From the NCBI GenBank assembly GCA_965224215.1, contig CBDCYS010000039.1, positions 248,001 through 312,000 of the forward strand: a stretch of 64,000 nucleotides of DNA, in the 5' to 3' direction. The stretch comes from CBDCYS01 sp965224215 (lineage in GTDB: Bacteria > Acidobacteriota > Terriglobia > Bryobacterales > UBA6623). The position numbers were made by a program, and so were the translations under genes. Positions 46,499-54,466 of the stretch are shown here, in pieces. The notes beneath the pieces are model-generated. The model ran no database searches. It had not been told where the DNA came from and was given only the letters and a program-made list of their open reading frames with translations. Positions within the stretch are counted from its first letter, which is position 1, and every line of letters starts with the position of its first letter.

Positions 46499-47130
46499 TC
46501 ACGCAATTACCCCTTCGCGCTGAAGTTCGGCCAGTGTATCCTCGTCTATTCCCGCGGCTCGCAGCACTGGCAACGTGTGTTCGCCAAGTCGCGGCGGCTC
46601 TCCTCCGATTTCTCCAGGAGTTGCGCTCAGCTTCGGCACGACCCCGACGTGGTCGAAGCTGCCGCCTTCCGGATGAGGAATGGAAACGATGAGTTCCCGG
46701 TCGCGGACATGTTCGTCGCGCGCCACTTCCTCAATATCGCGAACGAGAGCCACACAGGCATCCCTGCCAGTGAAACGCCGCTCCCATTCTGCGGCAGATT
46801 CGGCTAAGAAGATCCGCTTGAGCTCGTCCTTAAGCTCCTGCTGACGCGAGCCCTCAGCGTACTGATCCGCGATGAGGTCGGCGCGGCCCACCTCGCTGCA
46901 AAGCTCGACCCAAAATTTAGGCTCGAGCGCCCCAACCGACATCCAGCGGCCATCACTTGTTTCATAGAGGCCGTAGCAGGCATAGCGGCCCGACAACCGT
47001 GTCTCTCCGCGGCGCGGGGCTTCACAGGTTGCCGTCCATTGCGCCAGAGGGATGGGCATCAAGAGCAGGCGCGACCCTGCCCTCAACGCCAACCACTCTA
47101 CCATCGCCTCTCCAGCCACCAGCCCCAAAG
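46499..47130 (-). pseudogene. CaiB/BaiF-type CoA-transferase fragment (N-terminal half missing)
   Basis: The frame is the C-terminal part of a formyl-CoA/carnitine CoA-transferase: LSGRYACYGLYETSDGRWMSVGALEPKFW reads in pieces (SGRYACYGLYETSDG, then ALEPKFWVELC), then AEWERRFTGRDACVALVRD and a C-terminal GEHTLPVLRAAGIDEDTLA. A normal protein has about 400 residues, with the catalytic Asp in the missing N-terminal half. The upstream end stops at the 25-bp repeats of an IS terminus (47132), so a mobile element truncated it. Confidence 0.75.
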
Positions 47131-47131
47131 C

Positions 47132-47180
47132 GGACATTTCTACTTGGCAGCGATTAGGACATTTCTACTTGGCGTTGACA
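47132..47180. mobile_element. solo insertion-sequence end (multi-repeat type)
   Basis: GGACATTTCTACTTGGC occurs at 47132-47148 and 47157-47173, a 25-bp period, followed by GTTGACA. Reverse-complemented, the end reads TGTCAACGCCAAGTAGAAATG, like the repeated terminal transposase sites of IS21/IS481-like elements. No transposase gene accompanies it, so it is a remnant left by a deletion. Confidence 0.55.
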
Positions 47181-47219
47181 GACGGGCAAGATCGTCGGTT
47201 CCTGCTCGTCGCCAATCGT

Positions 47220-47225
47220 TATAAT
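47220..47225 (+). promoter_or_regulatory. -10 element close to the ferredoxin start
   Basis: TATAAT stands 8 bases before the ATG at 47234, so a transcript would begin at or next to the start codon. A -35 box at the usual distance is weak (TTCCTG). Confidence 0.4.
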
Positions 47226-47233
47226 ACGCGGGC

Positions 47234-47656
47234 ATGCCGGAAAGCGCGGATACAAAGTACCCCGAGGCAACGACAGACACTGCAGAGTCCGCGGGGAAAC
47301 TACGGATACCAACGGGGCCTTACGCTCGTCATATCTTGCTTTGCGCCGACCAGACGAAGCCCAAATGCGCCCCTCGCGACATGACCAACAGCGCTTGGGG
47401 CTATCTCAAGAATCGCCTTGATGAGCTTGGAATTGCCTCGGGAGAGGGGTGTGTTTATCGCAGCAAGGTCAACTGCCTGCGCGTTTGCAAACAGGGACCG
47501 ATCGCCGTTGTTTACCCCGACGGCATTTGGTATCATTCGGCGACCCCGGCTATTGTCGAGCGCATACTACAGGAGCACGTGATCGGAGGCCGGCCGGTTG
47601 AGGAGTTTGTCTTCGCCCGCAATCCGCTCACTGTCGAAGTCCCCGAACAATCCTAA
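47234..47656 (+). CDS. thioredoxin-like [2Fe-2S] ferredoxin
   Basis: A 140-residue protein. After a short N-terminal extension the core HILLCADQTKPKC and VNCLRVCKQGPIAVVYPDGIWY contains the Cys pattern C-x(8)-C ... C-x3-C of NuoE-like or Shethna-type 2Fe-2S ferredoxins, which transfer electrons to partner enzymes. A TATAAT lies 8 bases upstream of the ATG, which suggests a leaderless transcript. No obvious Shine-Dalgarno sequence. The neighbour is an IS1111-type element; the ferredoxin's partners are unknown. Confidence 0.8.
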   Translation: MPESADTKYPEATTDTAESAGKLRIPTGPYARHILLCADQTKPKCAPRDMTNSAWGYLKNRLDELGIASGEGCVYRSKVNCLRVCKQGPIAVVYPDGIWYHSATPAIVERILQEHVIGGRPVEEFVFARNPLTVEVPEQS

Positions 47657-47801
47657 TCCCAGGAAACTTCAAATGGCCGGATAGAGATGAAATGAGGAGG
47701 CTCGTCATCCGGGGAGTGAGCTAAACTCCCCAAACGGGCTTCGCCGCCTGCGGTGGCGATCCCAGGTTTTTTCCACTAAGAAAAAAAGGAGATGACGAGC
47801 C

Positions 47802-48908
47802 ATGAAAAACAATAGCAAAACTTTCAGAGAAGTGTCGAAGCAAAAGATGATCGAACAAGGCCTAAACGTCGTAGCCGGGGTGGATCTGGGCGATAAGCAC
47901 AGCCATGTCTGCTTGATCGATCTGGACGGCAACATCGTCGAGCGCAAGAAGCTGAGCACCTCGCCGGCAGCGTTCGAGCGCTACTTCGGCGGCTGGGCCG
48001 CGATGCGGGTGGTGCTCGAAGCCGGCTGCCACGCCAACTGGATCTACCGCTTGCTCGAGCGGCTGGGGCACGAGCCGCTGATGGCCGACACGCACCGCCT
48101 GGCGCTGATCACCCAATCGCTGTCGAAGGACGATCGCAGCGACGCCGAACGGCTGGCCGAGTTGGGGCTGCGGATGCCCGAGATGCTGAACGCCGTCGAG
48201 CCCCGTTCGCTGGCCAGCCAATGCGACCGCGCCGTGCTGAAAGCGCGGGAAACCCTGGTCGAGACACGCACGAAACTGATCAACAGCGTGCGCGGCACCG
48301 TGAAGAGTTTCGGGGGCCGCTTGCCGGCTTCGAGCAGCGAGGCCTTCGTAAAGAAAGCCAGTCCCCAGTTGCCCGACGAGCTGCGTGTCGCGCTCGAGCC
48401 GTTGCTCGAGGTGATCCAACACGTCAGCGCCGCAATCCTCCGCTATGACAAACATATCGAGAAGCTGGCGGAGGAAAAATATCCCGCCACGCAAGGTTTA
48501 CGCTCGATCCGCGGAGTGGGACCGATCACCTCGCTGGCATTCGTGTTGAATCTGGACAACGATCCGCAGCGGCTCGGGAGCAGTCGAGACGCCGGGCCCC
48601 GGATGGGGCTGCGGCCCCAGCGCCGCGACTCGGGCGAACGCTCACCGCAGTTGAGTATTACCAAAAGCGGTGACCGATTATTGCGGCGACTGCTGGTGCA
48701 ATGTTCGCAATACATTCTGGGATATCACGGGGAAGATTCGGACTTGCGGCGCTGGGGACTGCGATTGGCGGCACGCGGCGGCCCTTGCGCGAAGCGCAAA
48801 GCGATCGTGGCGGTGGCGCGCAAACTGGCTGTGCTGATGCACCTGCTGTGGCGTCAGGATGTGGACTTCGATCCGTTTTACCAGACGAACCCGCGAGCGG
48901 CAGGCTAG
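47802..48908 (+). CDS. IS110-family transposase (DEDD recombinase)
   Basis: A 368-residue transposase. The RuvC-like DEDD domain begins VVAGVDLGDKHSHVCLIDL with the first Asp; MRVVLEAGCHANWIY carries the Glu, and SLSKDDRSDAERLAELG two further Asps. The C-terminal Transposase_20 domain shows LRSIRGVGPITSLAFVLN and the catalytic serine region QLSITKSGDRLLRRLLVQ. The frame is intact and begins after AAGGAG. Such recombinases use a noncoding guide RNA encoded in the element. A shorter relative at 29227 belongs to a different group. Confidence 0.9.
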   Translation: MKNNSKTFREVSKQKMIEQGLNVVAGVDLGDKHSHVCLIDLDGNIVERKKLSTSPAAFERYFGGWAAMRVVLEAGCHANWIYRLLERLGHEPLMADTHRLALITQSLSKDDRSDAERLAELGLRMPEMLNAVEPRSLASQCDRAVLKARETLVETRTKLINSVRGTVKSFGGRLPASSSEAFVKKASPQLPDELRVALEPLLEVIQHVSAAILRYDKHIEKLAEEKYPATQGLRSIRGVGPITSLAFVLNLDNDPQRLGSSRDAGPRMGLRPQRRDSGERSPQLSITKSGDRLLRRLLVQCSQYILGYHGEDSDLRRWGLRLAARGGPCAKRKAIVAVARKLAVLMHLLWRQDVDFDPFYQTNPRAAG

Positions 48909-48950
48909 CGCTGAGAAATGCGAATCTTAGCAGACCGCTACGAGCAGCGA

Positions 48951-49080
48951 ATCCCCTTTCCCTCTGCTGGCAGGATTCCAGATCGGTCCTCGCCGTCCAG
49001 GGTTCGCTTCGCCGCGCTCGGCGCGCCCTGGACTGCTCCGGGCCGATCTGAGAGCAGGACTTATATGAGGGAAAGGGGAT
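48951..49080 (+). ncRNA. nested-hairpin RNA candidate (bridge/seek-RNA) downstream of the IS110-type transposase
   Basis: Four concentric stems can be read. (1) ATCCCCTTTCCCTC (48951-48964) with GAGGGAAAGGGGAT (49067-49080), 14 bp. (2) CAGATCGG (48979-48986) with CCGATCTG (49043-49050), 8 bp. (3) GTCCAGGG (48995-49002) with CCCTGGAC (49026-49033), 8 bp. (4) CGCCG with CGGCG (49010-49014, 49019-49023) around a CGCT loop. Between them are internal loops of 8-17 bases, which is the architecture expected of a guide RNA that presents target- and donor-pairing loops. It begins 42 bases after the transposase stop. In IS1111-type elements the guide RNA lies downstream of the gene. No promoter was found by eye. 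Confidence 0.5.
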
Positions 49081-49150
49081 AACCGGAACGAGCCGCCTGC
49101 CGACCACTCGTGTGGCGGCTGTCAGCCGCGAAATCCCCGAACGCAAAAAG

Positions 49151-49224
49151 GAACGTCGGATCGAAGCAGGCACGTAGGAACGTCGGATTGAAGCAGGGAA
49201 GGAAGAACGTCGGATTGAAGGAGG
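49151..49224. repeat. 27-bp tandem repeat, three units
   Basis: The core GAACGTCGGAT(T/C)GAAG(C/G)AGG recurs at 49151-49170, 49178-49197 and 49205-49224, exactly 27 bp apart. It lies between the hairpin candidate and the right end of the IS110-type element. Its reverse strand would encode FNPTF repeats. Confidence 0.75.
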
Positions 49225-49453
49225 TTGAGGAATCGTAACAGCGCAAAGGGACAGACCGAGTTCGCGGCGACTGCGAGTCCACGCCCGGTCCGAAGAGGCC
49301 GAGACAGAGAGAGCAGCGCCGCTAGATCGAACTTCATAGAGCACCGCGTCCTCAGCGACGACCAACGAGTGCGGATGGAAGCCCGGTCAAACATCCCATC
49401 AGCTGAAAGTTCCTCACTCCTCCCTTGACAATGACGAGCCTCCTCATGGAAGC

Positions 49454-49497
49454 CGTGGACGGAAGTCCACGCTCGCGGGCGTAGCACGCTACGCCCC
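49454..49497. repeat. two palindromes at the IS right flank
   Basis: CGTGGACGGAAGTCCACG (49454-49471) is the inverse of the palindrome at 46369-46386, and GGGCGTAGCACGCTACGCCC follows it. They form perfect hairpins and may be intergenic mini-repeats of the same class. Confidence 0.6.
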
Positions 49498-49581
49498 TAC
49501 ACCGGCCCGAGGACCGGCGACCTTCTTGGGGATGTGGATCGTCTCCGGTCGGGCCGCCATCCGACATAACTGCCGCGCGAC

Positions 49582-49980
49582 TCATCCCATGAAACTGAAT
49601 CGTTGGGGCTCGATCTTATAAACGACACGCACTTCCCCTGGCTGCCGATAGGGGTATTTGTCAAGGCCCATGTACTTCTTGGCCATGCTGTCGATGTGGT
49701 CATCCGCGCCTTCTTCAGTGATCCGGACAACCGTTCCGCGGATCTCCAGATAGCGGTACGGATTGTCTGGATCCGAAATGGCGAGGCTGACTCGCGGGTC
49801 GCTCCGCATATTGCGGTCCTTCCGCCGCCCCTTGGCGGAATTGACGATCACGTGTGATCCGTCGAAGTCGCACCACACGGGCGTGACTTGGGGCTGACCA
49901 TTTGGCATAACGGTCGCCAAGCTAGCAAAAGCTTTCTTCTCGAATAGATCTTTGTACTGTTCGGGAATCTCAGCAGACAT
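49582..49980 (-). CDS. pyridoxamine 5'-phosphate oxidase-like (PPOX class) flavin protein
   Basis: A 132-residue split-barrel protein: FASLATVMPNGQPQVTPVWCDFDGSHVIV in pieces (FASLATVMPNGQPQ, VTPVWCDFDG), then RKDRNMRSDPRVSLAI and RGTVVRITEEGADDHIDSMAKKY. This is the typical PPOX/F420-dependent group with FMN or F420 binding at the barrel. The ATG at 49978-49980 has CGGAG at a good distance. IS1595 copy 2 begins 22 bp upstream of the start and so has replaced the natural promoter. Confidence 0.8.
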   Translation of the reverse strand: MSAEIPEQYKDLFEKKAFASLATVMPNGQPQVTPVWCDFDGSHVIVNSAKGRRKDRNMRSDPRVSLAISDPDNPYRYLEIRGTVVRITEEGADDHIDSMAKKYMGLDKYPYRQPGEVRVVYKIEPQRFSFMG

Positions 49981-49994
49981 TGGGCACTCCGACA

Positions 49995-50002
49995 TTAGGA
50001 TT
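49995..50002. repeat. 8-bp target duplication (TTAGGATT), left of IS1595 copy 2
   Basis: TTAGGATT is repeated at 51034-51041 right after the element, the size expected for IS1595. Confidence 0.85.
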
Positions 50003-51033
50003 GATGGGTATACGGTTGACTCAGGTAGCCCCAATATCTTGTGGTTTGGAGATTTTCTTGGGTTCTGTAACCGGGTGAACAATCATCTTGTAAGTCGCCG
50101 GATCCACGGCTACCGCCTGCTGGACGAGCCGATAGAAGAGTTTGCCGCGGCTTTTGGATTTGCGGCGGTTGAAACGGAAGGTGAACTCGTCCAGGTAGTA
50201 GTCCAGATGTTTGTGGCTCACGGCGCCCTGATGGGTGCCCAGCAGCCAGCGCTTGAGCAGTGACATCACGCGGTGGACGCGGGGCATCAATTCCGACGCG
50301 GACTGCTCCTGCCTGCTGACAACTGTGACCTGATGGACGTAGCCTTCCTTTTTCAACCCGGAGTAACCGGGCCAGCCGTCGGTATGCACCACGCTGCCCG
50401 GCTCGATGCACTCCTCCACGAAAGGCAACAGGCTCTCGCCCGAGGCATCCTCGATTCTCTTCATGCGAATCCGGCCGATACCCCGCCCATCCTCTTGAAC
50501 GGCCACTGCGATCAATGCTTTGTTTTTCAGGTTTCGGCCCCGCAGGCCCTCTTCGAGCCCGCCCCAGTAGCTTTCATCGACTTCCACCGTCCCGGCCAGC
50601 AAATCCCGTCCCGGCCGCACCATCGCGCGCCGCATTTTGTGCAGCCAGGTCCAAGCCGTTTCGTACCTGTTGAGCCCCAACACTCTTTACAGTCCCAAAG
50701 CGCTGGCTCCGGTTTTTTGGGTGGTGACCCACCACATCGCACGAAACCACAACGGCAAAGGGCTGCGCGTGTCCTGAAAGATGGTCCCGGCGGTCACCGA
50801 GGTTTGGCGCCCACACGCAGCGCACTGCAGCAGCACTTTTCGCAAAGGCCACGACTTTCCACAACCGCAACCCGGACAGCGGAAACCGTCCGGCCAGCGC
50901 AGCCGGAACAGATACTCCCGGCAGGCCTCCTCACTGCTAAAACGGGACTCGAATTCTGTCAGGTTCTGAGGGTAATCTTCCATCTGCCGGCATACTACAT
51001 CTTGGGGCTACCTGAGTCAACCGGATACCCATC
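50003..51033 (-). mobile_element. IS1595-family insertion sequence, copy 2 (transposase with stop)
   Basis: Also 1031 bp long, with about 32-bp inverted ends and the 8-bp duplication TTAGGATT. The left repeat has one further change (TATAC instead of TATCC). Its transposase has a TAA at codon 99. It lies just upstream of the PPOX-type gene and in the opposite orientation to copy 1. Confidence 0.92.
50021..50983 (-). pseudogene. IS1595 transposase with an in-frame TAA
   Basis: The frame matches the intact copy from MEDYPQNLTEFES to KPQDIGAT, except that at codon 99 copy 1 has CTT-CAA where this copy has CTG-TAA, so the reading of ASALGL is followed by a stop at 50687-50689. Downstream the frame is otherwise open and carries VDESYWGG and HTDGWPGYSGL. 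Two adjacent base substitutions account for the change. Trans-complementation by copy 1 could still mobilise it. Confidence 0.9.
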
Positions 51034-51129
51034 TTAGGATTTATTGATTCTAGTCTAACCGGCATTTCTCATCAAGTGGCGATGCCTGAACGGGCTGAAC
51101 GGGTGCGCGACATAGATTTGGACTGACTA

Positions 51130-51381
51130 GTGTAGTGCGCCAATCAAACCGTAACTTATCGTGAGTCGCTTTTTTTTCTGTTTGCCGAGCAAGTTTGACA
51201 GTCCGATCCGCATACGCAGCGTGATCCTGTTGTTTTGAGCCGCGTTCACGCGGCTTGGTGTTACTAGGCCAGCCGTTTACGGCTGGTGCACGCAACCGCT
51301 GATGGTCCTTCAGCCCGTTTCACGGGCTTCCGCCCTCCCCGACGGATGTCTGTGTGTTGCGCTATTTCTGGCGCACTACGC
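51130..51381. mobile_element. 252-bp small inverted-repeat element flanked by TA
   Basis: G(T/C)GTAGTGCGCCA forms 13-bp imperfect inverted ends (51130-51142 and 51369-51381), each directly preceded or followed by TA. The TA target is the hallmark of the IS630/Tc1-mariner superfamily, so this is a plausible MITE of that group. The inside has no ORF but contains small hairpins such as CCAGCCGTTTACGGCTGG. Only one copy is seen here. Confidence 0.45.
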
Positions 51382-52214
51382 TAGCAACCGTAGTCCCCCG
51401 CACTCGACTTCGCCAGTCAAAGCCATGACGGCGGCCCCCCCTTATCTCCCCAAAATTCCCACGCCTCAAACTTCGTTCACGGATTTACGGGAGCCTTAAT
51501 CCCATTGTTATCAGCAAATGGGCCCGCCCGAGACTTGACATTCACGAATGTGCCGTTATGCTGAGAGCGGTGAAATGTTCGACCGGCAAGCGATCAATCA
51601 CAGGCCGCTCACAAGCGCCCGTTCACGAAAGGCCCGTTCACGAAAGAATGAAAGGGTGAGTTGGCTGTGAAGGGACAAAAACGCGATTTCATGACAATAC
51701 CTGCCAAATACTGTAATCGAGGTTGCCGGTTCACTGAAATAAAAGGACTTACAAGTTTCTTTGAAGCCTCCATCAAGGCGAGGAGGGTCTACAGTTAACG
51801 CATATAGTTGTCGCAAATGACAGGAAACTAGCCAAGAAAGACACGAAACATGCCAATCAAGAAGGACAGTCGGCAGCCCCCGTTTTCGCCCAGACAGTAA
51901 CTCGCTACGGCAATAACTCCGGGAAGCCCCTACATCTATGCCGCTCACCCCGCGTGAACGCCTTTCGCACTAGTAGTCCCCCAAAGACGAGATTCACAAA
52001 TTCGTCCTAGCAGGCCGCTGAAGGTGCCGCGCTAATCCGGCGTCAACTCCCACATAGAGGAGGTTCCAACGGGGAGAGAGCAGTCCGCCGAAGACGCCGA
52101 ATCTCTTTGAGGTGAGGCGTGGTAGACTTTCGTCTAGCCCGATTTTCTCACCACGTGCGTTGCTCGTCGGATGATGGGAAAACGCGAGCGAATTGTTGGG
52201 TCGAGGCCGTCGAC
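51382..52214. other. intergenic of about 830 bp, no gene; 15-bp tandem repeat
   Basis: No convincing gene. GCCCGTTCACGAAAG is duplicated head to tail at 51617-51631 and 51632-51646. The rest is low in start contexts. The promoter for the following membrane-protein gene should lie in its last 200 bp. Confidence 0.5.
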
Positions 52215-53354
52215 ATGCCCGTTGAAATCAGCACCCAGCCCCAAGAGTCTCAGCGAGTTCCCGTTCAACCGGGAGCGGAATCGCAACGGCCCGAAAGCGC
52301 GACAGCGGCCGACCGGCTCATCTCCCTGGACGCCTTTCGAGGCTTCATCATGACGATGCTCGCTTCGCACGCCTTTGGGTTGGCGGCGCTCGGCGAGGAC
52401 CAGAATTGGGCTTGGCTAGGCCTCCAATTCGAGCACGCACGTTGGGAAGGATTGATGTTCTGGGATCTGATTCAGCCGGCGTTTATGTTCATGGTAGGGC
52501 TCGCAATGCCGTTTGCATTCGCTGCTCGCGCGCGCCGTGGAGGGCAAGATTCGGTTTGGCGTCATGTGGCCTATCGTGCCGTCATGCTGATCGTGATCAG
52601 CAACGTTCTGATGTCGATCTCGGCGGGGAGGCTGCACTTCCAGCTAATCAACGTCTTGGCACAGATCGGCTTCACCTATTTCATTTGCTATTGGCTGATG
52701 AAGCTCTCGTTCCGTGCACAGGTAGTGGCGGCAGCAATGATACTGGCGGCTTACACGGCGTTGTTTATTGCCCTTCCCGGCTCCGATGGACCCTATTCGA
52801 TGGGTGACAATATCGGCGAGCGGGTCGACGTGTTCTTATTCGGCAGGGCTAATCCCGGACATTGGGCGAATACGAATTTCATTCCGAGCGTGTTTGTTAC
52901 CCTCCTTGGAGTCTGGTGCGGTCGCTTGATGATCGAACCCAGGCCCCATGCCCAGCGGATGAAGATTCTGATGGGTGGCGCCGCGGCCCTGCTCGTGGCC
53001 GGGTATGGGTTGAGCCCCATCATTCCGATAATCAAGCGTATCCACACCACATCATTCACGTTTGCCAGTCTGGGCTGGGTGCTGTTGAGTTTGCTGGCCT
53101 TCTACTGGCTGATTGAGGTCAAAGGCTATCGCAAAGCTGCCTTCGCGCTTGTGGTTGTGGGCATGAACTCCATGTTCATTTATTGTCTGGATATCCTGCT
53201 GTGGGGGTGGACCCGGGATGCTGTCACTGTCTTTACCGGCGGCTATGTCCTTTTCGGAAAGTGGGCGCCGGTCCTCCTAGCCACGTCCACGTTTCTCGCC
53301 ATGTGGTATCTGTGCTACTGGCTCTATCAGCGCCGGATCTTCATCAGGATATAA
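52215..53354 (+). CDS. acyltransferase-like multi-pass membrane protein (DUF5009/HGSNAT-like)
   Basis: A 379-residue protein with about ten hydrophobic segments. RLISLDAFRGFIMTMLASHAFG near the start, then LMFWDLIQPAFMFMVGLAMPFAF and NVLAQIGFTYFICY, are the hallmarks of the DUF5009/NAG-acetyltransferase (heparan-alpha-glucosaminide-type) family, which transfers an acyl group across the membrane onto sugars. The in-frame start at 52119 would add 32 residues with no matching homology; the ATG at 52215 (MPVEISTQPQ) fits better. Expected to modify extracytoplasmic glycans; the acceptor is unknown. Confidence 0.8.
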   Translation: MPVEISTQPQESQRVPVQPGAESQRPESATAADRLISLDAFRGFIMTMLASHAFGLAALGEDQNWAWLGLQFEHARWEGLMFWDLIQPAFMFMVGLAMPFAFAARARRGGQDSVWRHVAYRAVMLIVISNVLMSISAGRLHFQLINVLAQIGFTYFICYWLMKLSFRAQVVAAAMILAAYTALFIALPGSDGPYSMGDNIGERVDVFLFGRANPGHWANTNFIPSVFVTLLGVWCGRLMIEPRPHAQRMKILMGGAAALLVAGYGLSPIIPIIKRIHTTSFTFASLGWVLLSLLAFYWLIEVKGYRKAAFALVVVGMNSMFIYCLDILLWGWTRDAVTVFTGGYVLFGKWAPVLLATSTFLAMWYLCYWLYQRRIFIRI

Positions 53355-53424
53355 GTGCAGCGCGGCCGCAGAGCATCCCGACTCTTTCGTGGGCCGGGAA
53401 TGTGAACCAGAGCCCTTCCCTAGT

Positions 53425-54162
53425 ATGCGAAAGCTCAAAATGACTCTCGCCTACGACGGCACCGAGTTTTGCGGCTGGCAAATTCAGCCAGATCAGATCA
53501 CCGTGCAGGGCACGGTGCAAGCGATTCTCACCAAGATCGACGGAGCCCCGGTTATCGCTCATGGCTCCGGCCGGACCGACGCCGGTGTCCATGCCCTCGG
53601 ACAGGTCGCATCGTTCAAGCTGAACAATCCGATGCCGGCGGAAAACATTCCTCGAACGATGAACCACGTACTGCCGGACTCCATCCGCGTGCTGCGCGTC
53701 GAAGAAGCGGCGCCTGATTTTCATGCGAGATGGTCGACTGTGTCGAAGACCTACGAATACCGAATTTGGCGCGAAGAAATATGTCCTCCGTTTCTCAGCC
53801 GCTGTGTCTACCCCCATCCCTACCCCTTGAATGAAGACAGCATGAGGCAAGCGGCGCCCCTGTTCGCTGGAACGCGTGACTTCCGTTCTCTCGCAGGGGC
53901 GGGAGGTGACGAGAAGCAAACCACCGTTCGCACAATTTTCTCTTCTCAACTGCGCCGAGACGGCGATTGCCTTGTCTATCAAGTGTGCGGCAACGGCTTC
54001 CTTTATCGCATGGTTCGCAATATCGTAGGAGTCTTGCTGGATGTCGGCCGCGGAAATCTCAAACCAGACGACATCAGCCAGATTCTGGAATCAAAGCAGC
54101 GCTCCGAGGCCGGTGCAACGGCTCCAGCCCGAGGCCTATTTCTCCTCCAAGTAGAGTACTAA
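53425..54162 (+). CDS. truA: tRNA pseudouridine38-40 synthase
   Basis: A 245-residue pseudouridine synthase acting on the anticodon arm. The catalytic aspartate lies in GSGRTDAGVHALGQV, and the family motifs YDGTEFCGWQ (N-terminal), VSKTYEYRIW and GNGFLYRMVRNIVGVLLDVGRG are intact. The start at the ATG 53425 (MRKLKMTLAYDG) gives the normal N-terminus; a start 12 codons earlier would add an unmatched segment. It follows the acyltransferase-like gene by 70 bp on the same strand. Confidence 0.92.
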   Translation: MRKLKMTLAYDGTEFCGWQIQPDQITVQGTVQAILTKIDGAPVIAHGSGRTDAGVHALGQVASFKLNNPMPAENIPRTMNHVLPDSIRVLRVEEAAPDFHARWSTVSKTYEYRIWREEICPPFLSRCVYPHPYPLNEDSMRQAAPLFAGTRDFRSLAGAGGDEKQTTVRTIFSSQLRRDGDCLVYQVCGNGFLYRMVRNIVGVLLDVGRGNLKPDDISQILESKQRSEAGATAPARGLFLLQVEY

Positions 54163-54466
54163 CCAACGTTTCTCGCCGAGTTTTTCTCGACAATTACTGA
54201 GGCCCGAGGTCGCGGGCTCGGGTTGACGTTCGACGCGGACACGATCGAAATATCGAGTCGCGCTCTAATTGTTACTTTGAGGTGGCGCACTCATCCTGCG
54301 TGCCGTGTCGTCGTTTGTGGTGACAACTGGCTTTCCATTCAATCGGCTCCGGTTCTGCGCGGGAAATCGATATTGTTGCGCCGTGATGGGGCACACTACA
54401 CTAGAATCGTCCTTACAGAATCGATGCACCCTTGTATCGATGCACTTTCTCTCGATGTGCTGAAAC

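Larger units (their letters stand above)
47692..49447 (+). mobile_element. IS110-family (IS1111-like) insertion sequence with inverted ends
   Basis: ATGAGGAGGCTCGTCAT (47692-47708) and its exact inverse (49431-49447) enclose 1756 bp with one intact DEDD transposase gene. The core GATGACGAGCC occurs once more just before the transposase ATG. Subterminal inverted repeats plus a DEDD transposase fit the IS1111 branch of IS110; the real crossover point may be a few bases outside or inside these repeats. No target duplication is visible, as expected for the family. About 520 bp downstream of the gene is noncoding and contains a strong hairpin and a tandem repeat. Confidence 0.75.

Noticed and set aside
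48659..49365. Minus-strand ORF of 235 codons over the IS110-type hairpin region
   Set aside because: It spans the transposase end, hairpin and tandem repeats and has no ribosome-binding site.
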